Notes: a model not told the origin generated them from the letters alone. Numbered from the stretch's first letter, positions 1 to 9,463 are shown. The stretch is 64,000 nt of DNA from Litoreibacter arenae DSM 19593 (GCF_000442275.2 NZ_KE557314.1:589085-653084), one strand, 5' to 3'. A program made the numbers and translations.

Positions 1-888
1 CAGAACCGCGATCTCGTTGCCGTCATCCGTCATGACCTGCTTGCCGCCCACGTCGCCCTCGTCATGGGCACGACCGGCCCAGGCGGATGCGAACTCGCCG
101 GAATTGGCGTCGATCACGGCTTTCAGATCATCGGGCAGGCTGTCATACTTGTCCTTGTTCATCGCCCAGATGAAATAGAGGTTATACAGCGCCTTATCGC
201 CCGCCACATCCGTGTGGCTGTCGGTCAATTCGTCCAGCTTCAGCGATGGCGACATCTCCCAGGTGATCACGCCGCCATCGACGACACCTTTCGACAGTGC
301 CTCAGGGAAGGCCGGAACCGGCATTCCGATAGGCGTGGCTCCCATCTTGTCCAGCAACAGCGTCGCTGGGCGCGACGGGCCGCGCAGTTTCAGGCCCTTG
401 AAATCCTCGACCGTTTTGATCGACGGGCCTTTCTTGTGCACGATACCCGGCCCGTGCATGTGGGCCGCGATCAGGTGCACGTCTTTGAAGTCGTCCATCA
501 GGTATTTCTGCGTAAACTTCCAAGCCGCGACCGACGCTTGTTCACCGGATTTGGTGGTCATGAAGGGCAGTTCCATCGCCTCCGCCTCGGGGAAACGTCC
601 GGGCTGGTAGCCGGGGATCACCCAGCCGCCATCCACCGCGCCGTCGCGGATCAGGTCGTATTGCGTCGGGGCTTTGCCGCCCAACTGCATGAACGGATAC
701 AACTCCACCTTGATGCGCCCGCCCGAGTCCTTCTCGATCTTCTCGGCCCATGGCTGCATGAAATAGGTCGGGTTGGCCGATTTCGGGGAAACGAAATGCT
801 GGAACCGCAATGTGACCTCTTGGGCGAAGGCCGCAGAGGCGCTTGCCATGGTGAAAAGGGCGAAAGTCGTGGTTTTCAGAAAGGTCAT
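1..888 (-). CDS. TRAP transporter substrate-binding protein, DctP family (3' end cut by window)
   Basis: Periplasmic solute-binding component of a tripartite ATP-independent transporter, which delivers a carboxylate-type solute to the DctQM membrane subunits. The frame opens with a cleavable signal peptide (MTFLKTTTFALFTMASASAA, then FAQE) and continues 296 codons without a stop to the window edge. Family-type segments include QHFVSPKSANPTYFMQPWAE near the N-terminus, the FKGLKLRGPSRP stretch, and a late YNLYFIWAMNKDKYDSLPDD segment. The C-terminus and any dctQM partners lie outside the window. It is divergent from recQ. The solute cannot be told from sequence. Confidence 0.9.
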   Translation of the reverse strand, partial: MTFLKTTTFALFTMASASAAFAQEVTLRFQHFVSPKSANPTYFMQPWAEKIEKDSGGRIKVELYPFMQLGGKAPTQYDLIRDGAVDGGWVIPGYQPGRFPEAEAMELPFMTTKSGEQASVAAWKFTQKYLMDDFKDVHLIAAHMHGPGIVHKKGPSIKTVEDFKGLKLRGPSRPATLLLDKMGATPIGMPVPAFPEALSKGVVDGGVITWEMSPSLKLDELTDSHTDVAGDKALYNLYFIWAMNKDKYDSLPDDLKAVIDANSGEFASAWAGRAHDEGDVGGKQVMTDDGNEIAVL

Positions 889-1084
889 CTTAAGACCTCC
901 TTTTGCAAGATCGGTTGGCGAAGCTTTAGCTGCATCGCAGCATATATGTAAGTAAATATCCCGTAGTTGCAAGTCATTCGCAAAAACTTCTTCTAGATGT
1001 AGTGGTCACGGGTATTGTTTGCACAAGTAAAATATGGGAGTTTCGGTCAAAATCGAGCAAATGACAAAAACAGGCGAAACCCCC
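889..1084. promoter_or_regulatory. Divergent intergenic region between the TRAP gene and recQ
   Basis: About 196 bases separate the two divergent starts and must carry both promoters. The middle (roughly 940-1000) is AT-rich. It contains a dyad GCTGC-ATC-GCAGC at 929-941, close to the TRAP gene start, which could be an operator. No -35/-10 pair could be assigned with confidence. Confidence 0.4.
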
Positions 1085-3124
1085 ATGCAAGACCCGCAAA
1101 CGCTGCTGGCCGATATATTCGGATTCGACGCCTTCCGTCCCGGTCAACGCGACATTGTGGATGCCGTTTGCGCAGGGAAAAACACGCTGGCCATCATGCC
1201 GACAGGCGGCGGCAAGTCGCTATGCTTCCAGCTGCCCGCGCTGGCCCGCGACGGGCTTACCGTTGTGATCTCCCCGCTGATTGCCCTGATGCGCGATCAG
1301 GTCCGCGCCATGCGGGCGGCAGGCGTGCAGGCAGGCGCACTCACCTCCGGCAACACCGAGGAAGAGACCGACATGGTCTTCGACGCGCTGCACGCGGGCA
1401 CCCTGAAACTGCTCTATATCGCCCCCGAACGCCTCGCCTCCACCGGCACCCGCGACATGCTGACCCGCGCGGGTTGCACCATGATCGCCGTGGACGAGGC
1501 GCATTGCGTCAGCCAATGGGGCCACGACTTCCGCCCGGACTACTTGCGCATCGGCGAGTTGCGCCGTGCCTTGAACGTGCCACTGGCGGCTTTCACCGCC
1601 ACCGCCGACGCCGAAACCCGCGAGGAAATCGTCACCCGTCTGTTCGACGGGGTGCAGCCCGAAACCTTCATGCAAGGCTTCGACCGCCCCAACCTGAACC
1701 TCGCGTTCGAGGTCAAGGACGGCCCCCGCCGCCAGATCCTCGACTTCGCCGCCGCGCATCGCGATCAGGCGGGCATCGTCTATTGCGGCACCCGCGCCAA
1801 AACCGAAACGCTGGCCCAGGCCCTGCGCGAGGCAGGCCATTCCGCCTGCCATTATCACGGCGGCATGGACAAGGACGACCGCCGCGAGGTGGAGCGTCGG
1901 TTCTCCCAAGAAGACGGCCTTGTCGTCGTCGCCACCATCGCCTTCGGCATGGGCGTCGACAAACCCGATATCCGCTGGGTCGCCCATGCCGACCTGCCCA
2001 AATCCATCGAAGGTTATTATCAGGAAATCGGCCGCGCAGGCCGCGACGGCACGCCCGCCGATACGCTGACGCTTTACGGCCCCGACGACATCCGCTTCCG
2101 CCGCCAGCAGATCGACGAAGGCCTTGCCCCCGACGACCGCAAAGCCGCCGACCACGCGCGCCTGAACGCGCTTCTGGGGCTGGCCGAGGCGCTGGAATGC
2201 CGCCGCAAACCCCTGCTGGAATATTTCGGCGACACCGACATCACCTGCGGCAACTGCGACCTGTGCGACAAGGCCCCCGACACGTTCGACGGCACCGTCG
2301 CGGTGCGCAAGGCCCTGTCCGCCATCCTGCGCACCGGTGAATATTTCGGCGCAGGCCACCTGATCGACATCCTCTTGGGCAATTCCACCGACAAGGTGCA
2401 GGCCCGCGGCCATGACCAGTTGCCCACCTTCGGCATTGGCGGCGAATACGACAAACGCGGCTGGCAGGCGGTGTTCCGGCAAATGATGGGCCGCGACCTG
2501 ATCCGTCCCGACCCCTCCCGCCACGGCGCTTTCCGCATGACCGAAGCCGCCCGCCCGATCCTGCGCGACGAGGCGACAATCACGCTGCGCCGCGACACCA
2601 TCAAGAAAGGCGCAAACCGCCCCGCCGTCAAAACCCTTGTCTCGGACGAGGACGCGCCGCTGCTCTCCGCCCTGAAGGCCAAACGCCGCGCCTTCGCCGA
2701 GGCCGCGCGGGTCCCGGCCTACGTCATCTTCAACGACAAGACCCTGATAGAGATGGCCGAAACCCGCCCCGCCGATCTGGACGCCTTCGCCCGCATCTCC
2801 GGCGTCGGAGCCAAGAAACTCGAAAGCTTCGGCGCGGCCTTCCTCGAAGTCATCAACGGCGCACCCACGCCGGAGCTGCACCCGACCCGCCGTAAGCTTG
2901 CAGGCCGCGACAGCGGCGCGCTCTACGATCAGTTACTGGAGGCACAAGCCAACCTGTCACGCGGCCCCGAGGGCTACGACAAACCCCTCAGCTGCTCCGC
3001 CTCCCTCATCGCCAAGGTGGCAGAGGTCAAACCAAGCGATCCCAACTCCATGGCCCGCCTTTTGGGCGACCGCCGCGCCGAGCGTTTCGGCGAGGCATTC
3101 CTCAATGTCCTCCGCGCCTCTTGA
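1085..3124 (+). CDS. recQ: ATP-dependent DNA helicase RecQ
   Basis: 3'-5' DNA helicase of recombination and replication-fork repair. From this start the protein has 679 residues. It shows Walker A TGGGKS at about residues 40-45, the DEAH box at 137-140 followed by CVSQWGHDFRPDY, helicase C-terminal motifs (FGMGVDKPDIRWV, EIGRAGRDG), a zinc-binding Cys cluster (C-RRK...TCGNCDLC), a winged-helix RQC region and a C-terminal HRDC domain. ATG 1085 is chosen because recQ homology begins there and an AGGCG lies upstream; in-frame ATGs at 1034 and 1061 would add 17 or 9 unconserved residues. Confidence 0.95.
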   Translation: MQDPQTLLADIFGFDAFRPGQRDIVDAVCAGKNTLAIMPTGGGKSLCFQLPALARDGLTVVISPLIALMRDQVRAMRAAGVQAGALTSGNTEEETDMVFDALHAGTLKLLYIAPERLASTGTRDMLTRAGCTMIAVDEAHCVSQWGHDFRPDYLRIGELRRALNVPLAAFTATADAETREEIVTRLFDGVQPETFMQGFDRPNLNLAFEVKDGPRRQILDFAAAHRDQAGIVYCGTRAKTETLAQALREAGHSACHYHGGMDKDDRREVERRFSQEDGLVVVATIAFGMGVDKPDIRWVAHADLPKSIEGYYQEIGRAGRDGTPADTLTLYGPDDIRFRRQQIDEGLAPDDRKAADHARLNALLGLAEALECRRKPLLEYFGDTDITCGNCDLCDKAPDTFDGTVAVRKALSAILRTGEYFGAGHLIDILLGNSTDKVQARGHDQLPTFGIGGEYDKRGWQAVFRQMMGRDLIRPDPSRHGAFRMTEAARPILRDEATITLRRDTIKKGANRPAVKTLVSDEDAPLLSALKAKRRAFAEAARVPAYVIFNDKTLIEMAETRPADLDAFARISGVGAKKLESFGAAFLEVINGAPTPELHPTRRKLAGRDSGALYDQLLEAQANLSRGPEGYDKPLSCSASLIAKVAEVKPSDPNSMARLLGDRRAERFGEAFLNVLRAS

Positions 3125-3169
3125 GGCTGCGGCCCAGCCCCCTACATTAGGCCTCAAAGGAGACCGCCC

Positions 3170-3952
3170 ATGCTGACCGTCATTTCCCCCGCCAAGAAAC
3201 TGGATATGTCCGAGGTCAACGTGACCCCGACCCTGCCGGAGTTCCAGACACAGGCGAACGAGCTGGCAGAAGTGGCCCGCGACCTGTCCGTGGACGATCT
3301 GCGCAAGCTGATGCACATCTCCGAAAACCTCGCCAAGCTGAACCGCGACCGCTTCCGCGACTTCGCCGATGCCAGCACGCCCGAGAACGCCAAACCCGCG
3401 ATGTTCATCTTCGCAGGCGACACCTATACGGGCCTTGAGGCCAAAAGCCTCGACCAAGACGAGATCACTTTCGCCCAAAACCACCTGCGCATCCTGTCCG
3501 GCCTCTATGGCCTGCTCAAGCCCCTCGACGCGATCCAGCCCTACCGCCTGGAAATGGGCAGCCGCCTGAAAACGCAGCGCGGCAAGTCCCTCTACGACTA
3601 CTGGGGCGACACCATCAGCAAGGCTCTGAACCAGCAGGCGCAAGAGGTGCAAACCGACACGCTGATCAACTGCGCCAGTCAGGAATATTTCGGCGCAGTC
3701 GATGCGGATGCGCTCGACCTCAACATCGTCACGCCCCAGTTCTATGAAGACAAACCCGGCGGCCCCAAAATCGTCAGCTTCTACGCCAAACAGGCCCGCG
3801 GCGCGATGGCCCGCTTCATCATCCAGAACCGCCTGACCAAGCCGGAACATATCCGCGACTTCGACACCGGCGGCTATACCTACCAGCCCGACCGCTCCAC
3901 GCCCGATCGTCCCGTCTTCCTGCGCGCAGAGGCACTCGCCAAGGCCTCCTGA
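3170..3952 (+). CDS. yaaA: Peroxide stress protein YaaA (UPF0246 family)
   Basis: YaaA proteins limit free iron and oxidative DNA damage during peroxide stress. The 260-residue length is typical. The N-terminal MLTVISPAKKLDMS, the central FAGDTYTGLEAKSLD and LRILSGLYGLLKPLDAIQPYRLEMG, and the later YAKQARGAMARFI are signatures of this family. A strong AAAGGAG lies seven bases before the ATG. It follows recQ by 45 bases and may be cotranscribed with it. Confidence 0.93.
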   Translation: MLTVISPAKKLDMSEVNVTPTLPEFQTQANELAEVARDLSVDDLRKLMHISENLAKLNRDRFRDFADASTPENAKPAMFIFAGDTYTGLEAKSLDQDEITFAQNHLRILSGLYGLLKPLDAIQPYRLEMGSRLKTQRGKSLYDYWGDTISKALNQQAQEVQTDTLINCASQEYFGAVDADALDLNIVTPQFYEDKPGGPKIVSFYAKQARGAMARFIIQNRLTKPEHIRDFDTGGYTYQPDRSTPDRPVFLRAEALAKAS

Positions 3953-3986
3953 CCCACCACCCTTGGGCTTCTTTCTTCCCTAAATA

Positions 3987-3999
3987 CCTCCCCCGGAGG
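3987..3999. repeat. Short GC hairpin CCTCC-CCC-GGAGG after yaaA
   Basis: The intergenic sequence after yaaA has TTCTTCCCTAAATACCTCC followed by CCCGGAGGG. A similar AAATAT...TCCCCCCGGAGGG string lies next to the msrA stop (34693-34713), and AAAAATACTC lies next to the lipoprotein stop (5670-5680). It looks like a short dispersed gene-end motif rather than a textbook terminator, because the T-tract is before, not after, the stem. Confidence 0.35.
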
Positions 4000-4133
4000 G
4001 CCGCTCCGCCAAGCGCCGATCCGCCAGCAGGGGCCAACACGGTTTTGCCAAATCGTCAAATCCGGCCTAACCTGTCCCAAATCGCCAAAGCCCGCATAGC
4101 CATCAACGACGGGCGCAGGGCAGAGGACACCAG

Positions 4134-5618
4134 ATGAGCAACACAAGACGCGCTTTCCTGCTCGGCACCGGAGCCTTGGCCGGGGCCTACGCAACGCGGC
4201 TCTACTACACCACGCCCGATCCGGCGGGCAGGCTTCTGGGCGGTCTCACAACGGACCCCCTGATCCTCAATGACGCGTCAGAACTGTCACCCACCCGCGT
4301 CGCCAAGCACCTGACCCTCACCGACCGCATCAACGCCGCACAAATCGACGCCCTCCGCGCCGAACTGGCCGACGCCAAACGCGCAGGCCGCCCGCTCATC
4401 GCGTCGGCCGCGCGGCACTCCATGGGCGGCCAGAGCATGGCGCGGGCAGGCACCACGATCACCATGGATCACGACTGGGTCGAGCTGGACACATCCGCGC
4501 TCACCTATCGCTGCGGGGCCGGAACCCGCTGGTCCACCATCATCGCCCGGCTCGACGCCGAAGGCTTCTCTCCGGCGGTCATGCAATCCCACAACGATTT
4601 CGGTGTGGCGGCGAGCTATTCGGTCAACGCCCATGGCTGGCCCGCGCCCTATTCGGGGATGGGGTCGACCGTCACCAGCCTGCGCATGATGCTGGCCGAC
4701 GGCTCCCACGTGACCTGCTCCCGCGAGGAAAACGCCGACATATTCTACGCCGCGATGGGCGGCTACGGCCTGCTGGGCGTCATCACCGACATGACGGTAA
4801 AGATGGTCGCCAACACCCGTCTGGAACCCACCTTCGAGAAGATGGACGCCGAGCAGTTCGGCCCCCGCTTCGCGCAGGCCGTCAAAGGCGGCAGCGGCGT
4901 GCAGATGGCCTACGGTCGCCTGAAGGTCAGCAAGGACCGCTTCTTCGACGAGGCGCTGATGGTCACCTATCGCCCCACGCAAGACCAAAGCGACCTACCC
5001 GCCGCACCGGACACCGGCTCCATGTCCAAAACCTCGCGCGCCCTGTTCCGCGCGCAGCTCGGCTCCGACAGCGCCAAGCACCGCCGCTGGTGGTTCGAAG
5101 CCGGCCTCGGCCCGTGGATCGGCAGCGGCGAGATCACCCGTAACACGCTGCTGAACGAGCCGGCGGGCACGCTCGACGACCGCGACGACACCCGCACCGA
5201 CATCCTGCACGAATATTTCATCGCCCCCGACAAGTTCGCAGGCTGGCTCAATGCCTGCCGCGACGTGATCCCCTCAAGCTATCAGGAGCTTCTCGACATC
5301 ACGCTCCGCTATGTCGCCCAGGACGGCGAAAGCTGGCTCAGCTACGCCCCCGCCGACCGCATCGCCTGCGCATTGCTGTTCTCTCAGGAAAAGTCCCACC
5401 GCGCCGAGGAAGACATGAAGCGCATGACACAGGAGCTTATCGACCGCACGCTGGATCTCGGCGGCAGCTACTATCTACCCTACCGGCCCCATGCCCGCCG
5501 CGACCAGATGGCCCGCGCCTATCCCGGCCTGCGCCCCTTCGTGGCCAAGAAACGCGCGATGGACCCCTCCAACCTGTTCCGCCACGCGATGTGGGACACC
5601 TACATGGCAAGGGCCTGA
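4134..5618 (+). CDS. Tat-exported FAD-linked oxidase (FAD_binding_4 / sugar-lactone-oxidase-like)
   Basis: Flavoprotein oxidase or dehydrogenase of the PCMH/VAO superfamily, 494 residues. The N-terminus NTRRAFLLGTGALAGAYA carries a twin-arginine signal, so the folded holoprotein probably acts in the periplasm. FAD-binding features are ARHSMGGQSMARAGTTI (about 87-103), the YRCGAGTRWSTIIARLD segment, and ADGSHVTCSREENADIFYAAMGGYGLLGVITDMT. The C-terminus YPGLRPFVAKKRAMDPSNLFRHAMWDTY resembles the end of aldonolactone and cholesterol oxidase-like enzymes. The substrate is unknown. GAGG before the ATG supports the start. Confidence 0.85.
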   Translation: MSNTRRAFLLGTGALAGAYATRLYYTTPDPAGRLLGGLTTDPLILNDASELSPTRVAKHLTLTDRINAAQIDALRAELADAKRAGRPLIASAARHSMGGQSMARAGTTITMDHDWVELDTSALTYRCGAGTRWSTIIARLDAEGFSPAVMQSHNDFGVAASYSVNAHGWPAPYSGMGSTVTSLRMMLADGSHVTCSREENADIFYAAMGGYGLLGVITDMTVKMVANTRLEPTFEKMDAEQFGPRFAQAVKGGSGVQMAYGRLKVSKDRFFDEALMVTYRPTQDQSDLPAAPDTGSMSKTSRALFRAQLGSDSAKHRRWWFEAGLGPWIGSGEITRNTLLNEPAGTLDDRDDTRTDILHEYFIAPDKFAGWLNACRDVIPSSYQELLDITLRYVAQDGESWLSYAPADRIACALLFSQEKSHRAEEDMKRMTQELIDRTLDLGGSYYLPYRPHARRDQMARAYPGLRPFVAKKRAMDPSNLFRHAMWDTYMARA

Positions 5619-5688
5619 CCCCGCACGACAACGCAAATGAAGCAGGGCACCCCCCTGTCTCCATTTGGTCAAAAATACTCAAACTCCG

Positions 5689-6309
5689 TCAGCAGCCAAA
5701 CAGCCCGCAATCGCGGTATCTCAGGACCGCCTCAAAACTCTTCGGCAAGGTGCCCGACGGCTGGATCACTTCGATCGTCGGCACCACCAGTTCCACCGTG
5801 GTCCCGTCCTCCGAGATCAACCCGTTGGAGCTTTCCACCTCCAACGCCCGGAACCGCACCACGATCTCGGCGCCTTCCAGCCCGCCGGTTATCATCCCGA
5901 ACATCGGATTTTCCGCCGTCAGTTCCGTCGGCTTGCCCTCGATATTCTCGAAATCCAGCGGCAGGCTGATCTTCAGCCGCTCGTCATCCAGCCGCTCGAA
6001 CTTCATCTCGGCAAAGAACGGGTCCTCCGATCTGGCACGGTCAGCCTCCGCAATCGCCTCGTCAATCGTGGTGGTGTCCGTGGTCCGGCAGGACACGCTG
6101 TCCGGCCCCTCGACCTTCTCGGCCTCTGGCGGACAAATGCCGGTGCCCTGATCGCCCATCATCTGCATCATGTCAAACAGCTGCCGCCCCAGAACCATGG
6201 TCGTGTCGGCGGTGATCACCTCGTCCTCGCCAATCGTGACCTCCGACTCCACGTCAAGGCAGGCTGCCAGCGGCAGCATCAAAACAAGGGCAAATTTACG
6301 CAACGACAT
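5689..6309 (-). CDS. Predicted lipoprotein, LppM-like beta-rich domain possible
   Basis: A 206-residue protein with a type II signal peptide ending in the lipobox LAAC (Cys17), so it should be lipid-anchored in the envelope. The mature part is acidic and beta-rich, starting LDVESEVTIGEDEVITADTTM, with internal Cys pairs (ICPPEAE, VSCRTT) and a C-terminus RDCGLFGC. The layout recalls LppM-type lipoprotein domains, but this is a weak fold guess. A strong GAGGAGG precedes the ATG by 8 bases. It is divergent from the effector-module operon, and nothing shows a functional link. Confidence 0.7.
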   Translation of the reverse strand: MSLRKFALVLMLPLAACLDVESEVTIGEDEVITADTTMVLGRQLFDMMQMMGDQGTGICPPEAEKVEGPDSVSCRTTDTTTIDEAIAEADRARSEDPFFAEMKFERLDDERLKISLPLDFENIEGKPTELTAENPMFGMITGGLEGAEIVVRFRALEVESSNGLISEDGTTVELVVPTIEVIQPSGTLPKSFEAVLRYRDCGLFGC

Positions 6310-6477
6310 GGCTCGGCCTCCTCAAGTGTCCGCCGGACAATGCCCGTCTTCTCGACGCGTGAAAAGCGGCAGCGGCATGATCGTGGCAAAAAAGCTTCCT
6401 GCGGCGCCGACCAGACCTTAAACTTTTACTGATTAAAGACGTTCGTTCATTTTCAGCCCAATTACGGGACGCCATAA
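6310..6477. promoter_or_regulatory. Divergent promoter region: lipoprotein / effector module
   Basis: 168 bases between divergent starts. The plus-side half (6415-6477) is clearly AT-richer than its surroundings (for example CTTAAACTTTTACTGATTAA), consistent with a promoter for the four-gene operon. A short dyad GTCC-GCC-GGAC lies near 6328. There is no strong Shine-Dalgarno before ATG 6478. Confidence 0.4.
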
Positions 6478-7212
6478 ATGCTTGTTTCCAAAGTACTATC
6501 TGAAAGCGGCAAGGACGCCCTGCGTCAAGAGCGAGTCGCGGATTACGAAGATCGCGCCCTTGGCTACCTGAAAGAAACCTTCCCCGAACATCACGCCCGT
6601 CACGGCGCGGACATAGAACTGGCACTTATCCGCTCCGCCTACGGGACGGCCAAGCGCCGTGGCATCAAGCGCATCCGCGACCACCTTCAATACCTTGCCA
6701 TCACAGTCTATCTCGGCGCGGGGTTCGAGCGGAACCCGCTGCACCGCCACGCCATAAGGCGCGCAGGCTGGCTGTCCGCAGACGGCACCGCCTTGCGCAT
6801 ATCCAGCTTTGACATGCTGTTCGCATGGGCAGGCCGCTGGCAGGAACTCACCGCGCTGGACACCGAACCTTGGCCCGCAGCGATCCTGCATGAGGAAGTC
6901 CTGCGCCTTGGCGCATGGCCGGATGAGCCTGCCATTCTGGACAGCCTCCGTGCCATCTGGCCCAACCGGGCCATGGCCGCCAACCCGCCCGATCTGCTCG
7001 ACTTCCTGCGCGAGTCGCAGGCCTTCGCCACCTCCCTGGCCTTGCCGCAGAACGAAACCGTGTTTCTAACCACCGCCGCCCTGCACCTCGGCAGCCGCTT
7101 CCCGCAGGACCCCCGCTACCAGCCCCTTGCCGCGAAGATGCACCCGAACAGCGACGCGCCACGACCGACGCCCGAAAGCCTGATGGCCGATCTGGAAGGG
7201 CTGTCCGCATGA
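6478..7212 (+). CDS. Uncharacterised first gene of a DUF4123-type secretion cargo module
   Basis: A 244-residue, apparently soluble, mostly helical protein with no signal peptide or membrane segment. The middle part (IELALIRSAYGTAKRRGIKR, then LQYLAITVYLGAGFERNPL) resembles the small helical proteins often found beside DUF4123 adaptors and VgrG/PAAR cargo in type VI clusters. That likeness is from memory of the pattern, not a search. Its stop overlaps the next start by ATGA, so it is translationally coupled to the putative effector. Likely a helper or chaperone in effector loading; the function is unproven. Confidence 0.6.
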   Translation: MLVSKVLSESGKDALRQERVADYEDRALGYLKETFPEHHARHGADIELALIRSAYGTAKRRGIKRIRDHLQYLAITVYLGAGFERNPLHRHAIRRAGWLSADGTALRISSFDMLFAWAGRWQELTALDTEPWPAAILHEEVLRLGAWPDEPAILDSLRAIWPNRAMAANPPDLLDFLRESQAFATSLALPQNETVFLTTAALHLGSRFPQDPRYQPLAAKMHPNSDAPRPTPESLMADLEGLSA

Positions 7213-8720
7213 CCGATCCCGTAGCCGCACAAACAGCCGCGCAGGCCGCAGGCGAAGGCGAGGTCGAGTCCGCGGCCCTGACCTGTCCCGCCCCCTGCGT
7301 CGTCACCGTCCTGACCCGCACGGGCGACATCCCCGTGGAGGGCGTCTATGTCGAAGGCGACGGCGTGCGCGTCGGCGTGACCAACAGCAACGGCATCGCC
7401 ATGGGCTCCGTGTCGACCTGCGACGGCGCGGTAACCCTGAAGGCGATCTATGAGAACGCCGACGCACGGGTAAAGACCGAGGAAGCCACGCTGGAGGTCA
7501 CCGGCCTCTCCCTGCCCCTGACCTCCGCCACCGCCGGACAGGCCCGCAACTTCATCGCCAAGGTGCAGGACGTGTTCGGCTCCGGCGACGGCGGCTTTCC
7601 CGGCGACAAGGATTTCGAGGACACCTACACCGCCGACGCCACTCAAGTCACGGTCGTGGCAGGCACGCTGCATGTGACGATCAAGCTGGCGACGATCTCG
7701 CTGGAAGTCCCCTACCGCAACCAGAACGACTCCGCCGAGACGATCGGCAACGTGGCCCAGCGCGGGGCCATCCTGTGCATGCCCACATCCGGCGAAATGC
7801 AGGGCCGCTACTGGGGCATCCAGAAGGTCACCGCCGCGACCGCCACCACGCCGGAAACCCGCGCCGATATCACGCGCTACGACATCATGATGGAGGCCTA
7901 CAATCGCAACACCACAGGCTACCAGCTTGGCGTCTTCCCCCGTCACTGGCAGAACTGGGACAACCTGCGCGGCGCCATGACGACGCTGGTGGACGCGTCG
8001 CACCCGAACACCTACTCCGTTGGCAACGGCCCTGCGGGTGGCTCGGTCGAGACCATTCCCAGCGCCTATGCCGACAGCCTGACGGAGCTGCTGGGCGAGG
8101 GCGTGCCGACCGTGACCTCCACCTATGCGACCGACGGGCATGTGATGATCGTCATCGGCGCGGTGGTGAAACATGACGACGAATCCGAGTGGCTGATCCT
8201 GAACGACCCGAACGGCACGCTGGCCAGCACCGACTCGATCTATGGCGATCTGGACATCCAGAACCCCGTTGGCGCGCGGGGCACCTCGACGGCGGCGGTG
8301 ATGAACAGCGCCCCCGACGTGCGCGCGGTGCAAGAGGTACTGACCCGCACCGGCCACTACACCGGCCCGACCAACGGGGTCATAAACGAGGCCGACCCGA
8401 ACGACCCGACGATCGCCGCCATCCGCGCCTTTCAGGGGAGAGGCGGCGACGGGCGCGTGGACCCCGGCGGCGGGGCCGAGCGGCGCATGAACGCCCAGAT
8501 CGACCGGGGCACCAGCCCCAAATACTCAGCCGTCGAAAACGAACGCAACGGGCCGGCGGGTGACCGCGGTCGGCATGTCTACTACAATGGTGGCACCGAA
8601 GGCGCGCGCGCAGGTAACTTCCGGCTCAAAGGTCAGGCTTGGAGCAGCGTCATAGAACCCGACACCGCCCTGACCACCGCCGAGATCGCAGATCGCCTGA
8701 ACACAGGAACACGTCGATGA
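7209..8720 (+). CDS. Putative type VI cargo effector: Ig-like N-domain, C39-like cysteine peptidase, peptidoglycan-binding-like segment
   Basis: A 503-residue protein without a signal peptide. Residues about 25-100 form a Cys-containing beta domain (VTVLTRTGDIPVEGVYVEGD). Residues about 165-335 have papain/C39-like features: QRGAILCMPTSGEMQG gives nucleophile Cys190, TDGHVMIVIGA gives His311, and WLILNDPNG gives Asn332/Asp333. Residues about 368-410 (VRAVQEVLTRTGHY, then DPTIAAIRAFQ) resemble a peptidoglycan-binding-domain repeat. The C-terminus is Gly/Arg-rich with RHVYYNGG. I infer a peptidase aimed at the cell wall or a periplasmic protein. It lies between a helper and an exported partner, all joined by ATGA overlaps. 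Confidence 0.65.
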   Translation: MTDPVAAQTAAQAAGEGEVESAALTCPAPCVVTVLTRTGDIPVEGVYVEGDGVRVGVTNSNGIAMGSVSTCDGAVTLKAIYENADARVKTEEATLEVTGLSLPLTSATAGQARNFIAKVQDVFGSGDGGFPGDKDFEDTYTADATQVTVVAGTLHVTIKLATISLEVPYRNQNDSAETIGNVAQRGAILCMPTSGEMQGRYWGIQKVTAATATTPETRADITRYDIMMEAYNRNTTGYQLGVFPRHWQNWDNLRGAMTTLVDASHPNTYSVGNGPAGGSVETIPSAYADSLTELLGEGVPTVTSTYATDGHVMIVIGAVVKHDDESEWLILNDPNGTLASTDSIYGDLDIQNPVGARGTSTAAVMNSAPDVRAVQEVLTRTGHYTGPTNGVINEADPNDPTIAAIRAFQGRGGDGRVDPGGGAERRMNAQIDRGTSPKYSAVENERNGPAGDRGRHVYYNGGTEGARAGNFRLKGQAWSSVIEPDTALTTAEIADRLNTGTRR

Positions 8721-9463
8721 AAAAATCCCTGATCCTTTGCGCCGCGCTGGCTGGCCCCGCCATGGCAGACACCCCGCGCTGGCCCGCCTGCGACGGGGCC
8801 TGCACCGTGACACAAGGCGCGGACGGCGCGACGGTCACGTTCCAAGGCGGGTCGGAGACGCCGCTGCCCGATCTGCTCTTCCTCCACGGCCAGCAGCCAA
8901 CCGCCTGCCTGACAGACGCGCTGGCCTTCACCAATGCCGACGGCACCATGGTGCAGATGTACGCGCTGGACGCCGAAAGCGGCACCATCACCCCTGCCAA
9001 AAAGCTGGATATGGGCGACGTCACGGTCTTCCCCGACTCCGCCTACCTGTCCTGCGACGGGCAACGGCTGGTCGCGCAGGACGTCTACGGCAACGGCGGC
9101 GAGGTGGTTCTGGCGATCCATGACGGCACCTATATCGCGCCCTCCGCCGACGACACCAACTGGCTGATGGTCGCCCGAGGCGGCCGCTACGGGGTGGAGG
9201 CGGTGTTCTCCGACACCTTCAACGGCTACCGCGTGGTGGACTTTGAAACCGGCGCCGACCCGCAATTCGAGGCACTGCACGAGATCGACCAGCCGGTCTT
9301 CGGCGAGAACGGCGAATTCGCCCTGATCCGCCACTCCGCCGACACCGTGACGACCGACATCTACCGCCTCAGCGACGGCACTTTGCTGCTCTCCCTCGAC
9401 AAGGCGCTTGAGGGCGGTCGGCCCTTCACCATCAACGCCCAAGGCCAACTGGCGCAGGAATGA
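8717..9463 (+). CDS. Exported protein, candidate periplasmic immunity protein
   Basis: A 248-residue protein starting with a signal peptide (MKKSLILCAALAGPAMA, then DTPRW). The mature domain is beta-rich with repeated turn motifs (ADGATVTFQG, LDAESGTITPAKKLD, YRLSDGTLLLSLDKA) and Cys pairs (ACDGAC) that could form disulphides. It starts inside the effector's stop (ATGA at 8717-8720) and ends inside the next start. A signal-bearing protein translated directly after a signal-less peptidase effector is the usual arrangement of an immunity protein acting in the periplasm. I did not recognise its family. Confidence 0.6.
   Translation: MKKSLILCAALAGPAMADTPRWPACDGACTVTQGADGATVTFQGGSETPLPDLLFLHGQQPTACLTDALAFTNADGTMVQMYALDAESGTITPAKKLDMGDVTVFPDSAYLSCDGQRLVAQDVYGNGGEVVLAIHDGTYIAPSADDTNWLMVARGGRYGVEAVFSDTFNGYRVVDFETGADPQFEALHEIDQPVFGENGEFALIRHSADTVTTDIYRLSDGTLLLSLDKALEGGRPFTINAQGQLAQE

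Noticed and set aside
1220-2881. Long open frame antisense to recQ
   Set aside because: It mirrors the codon pattern of recQ in GC-rich DNA. The peptide is Gly/Ala-rich without domain motifs and the sense frame is a certain gene.
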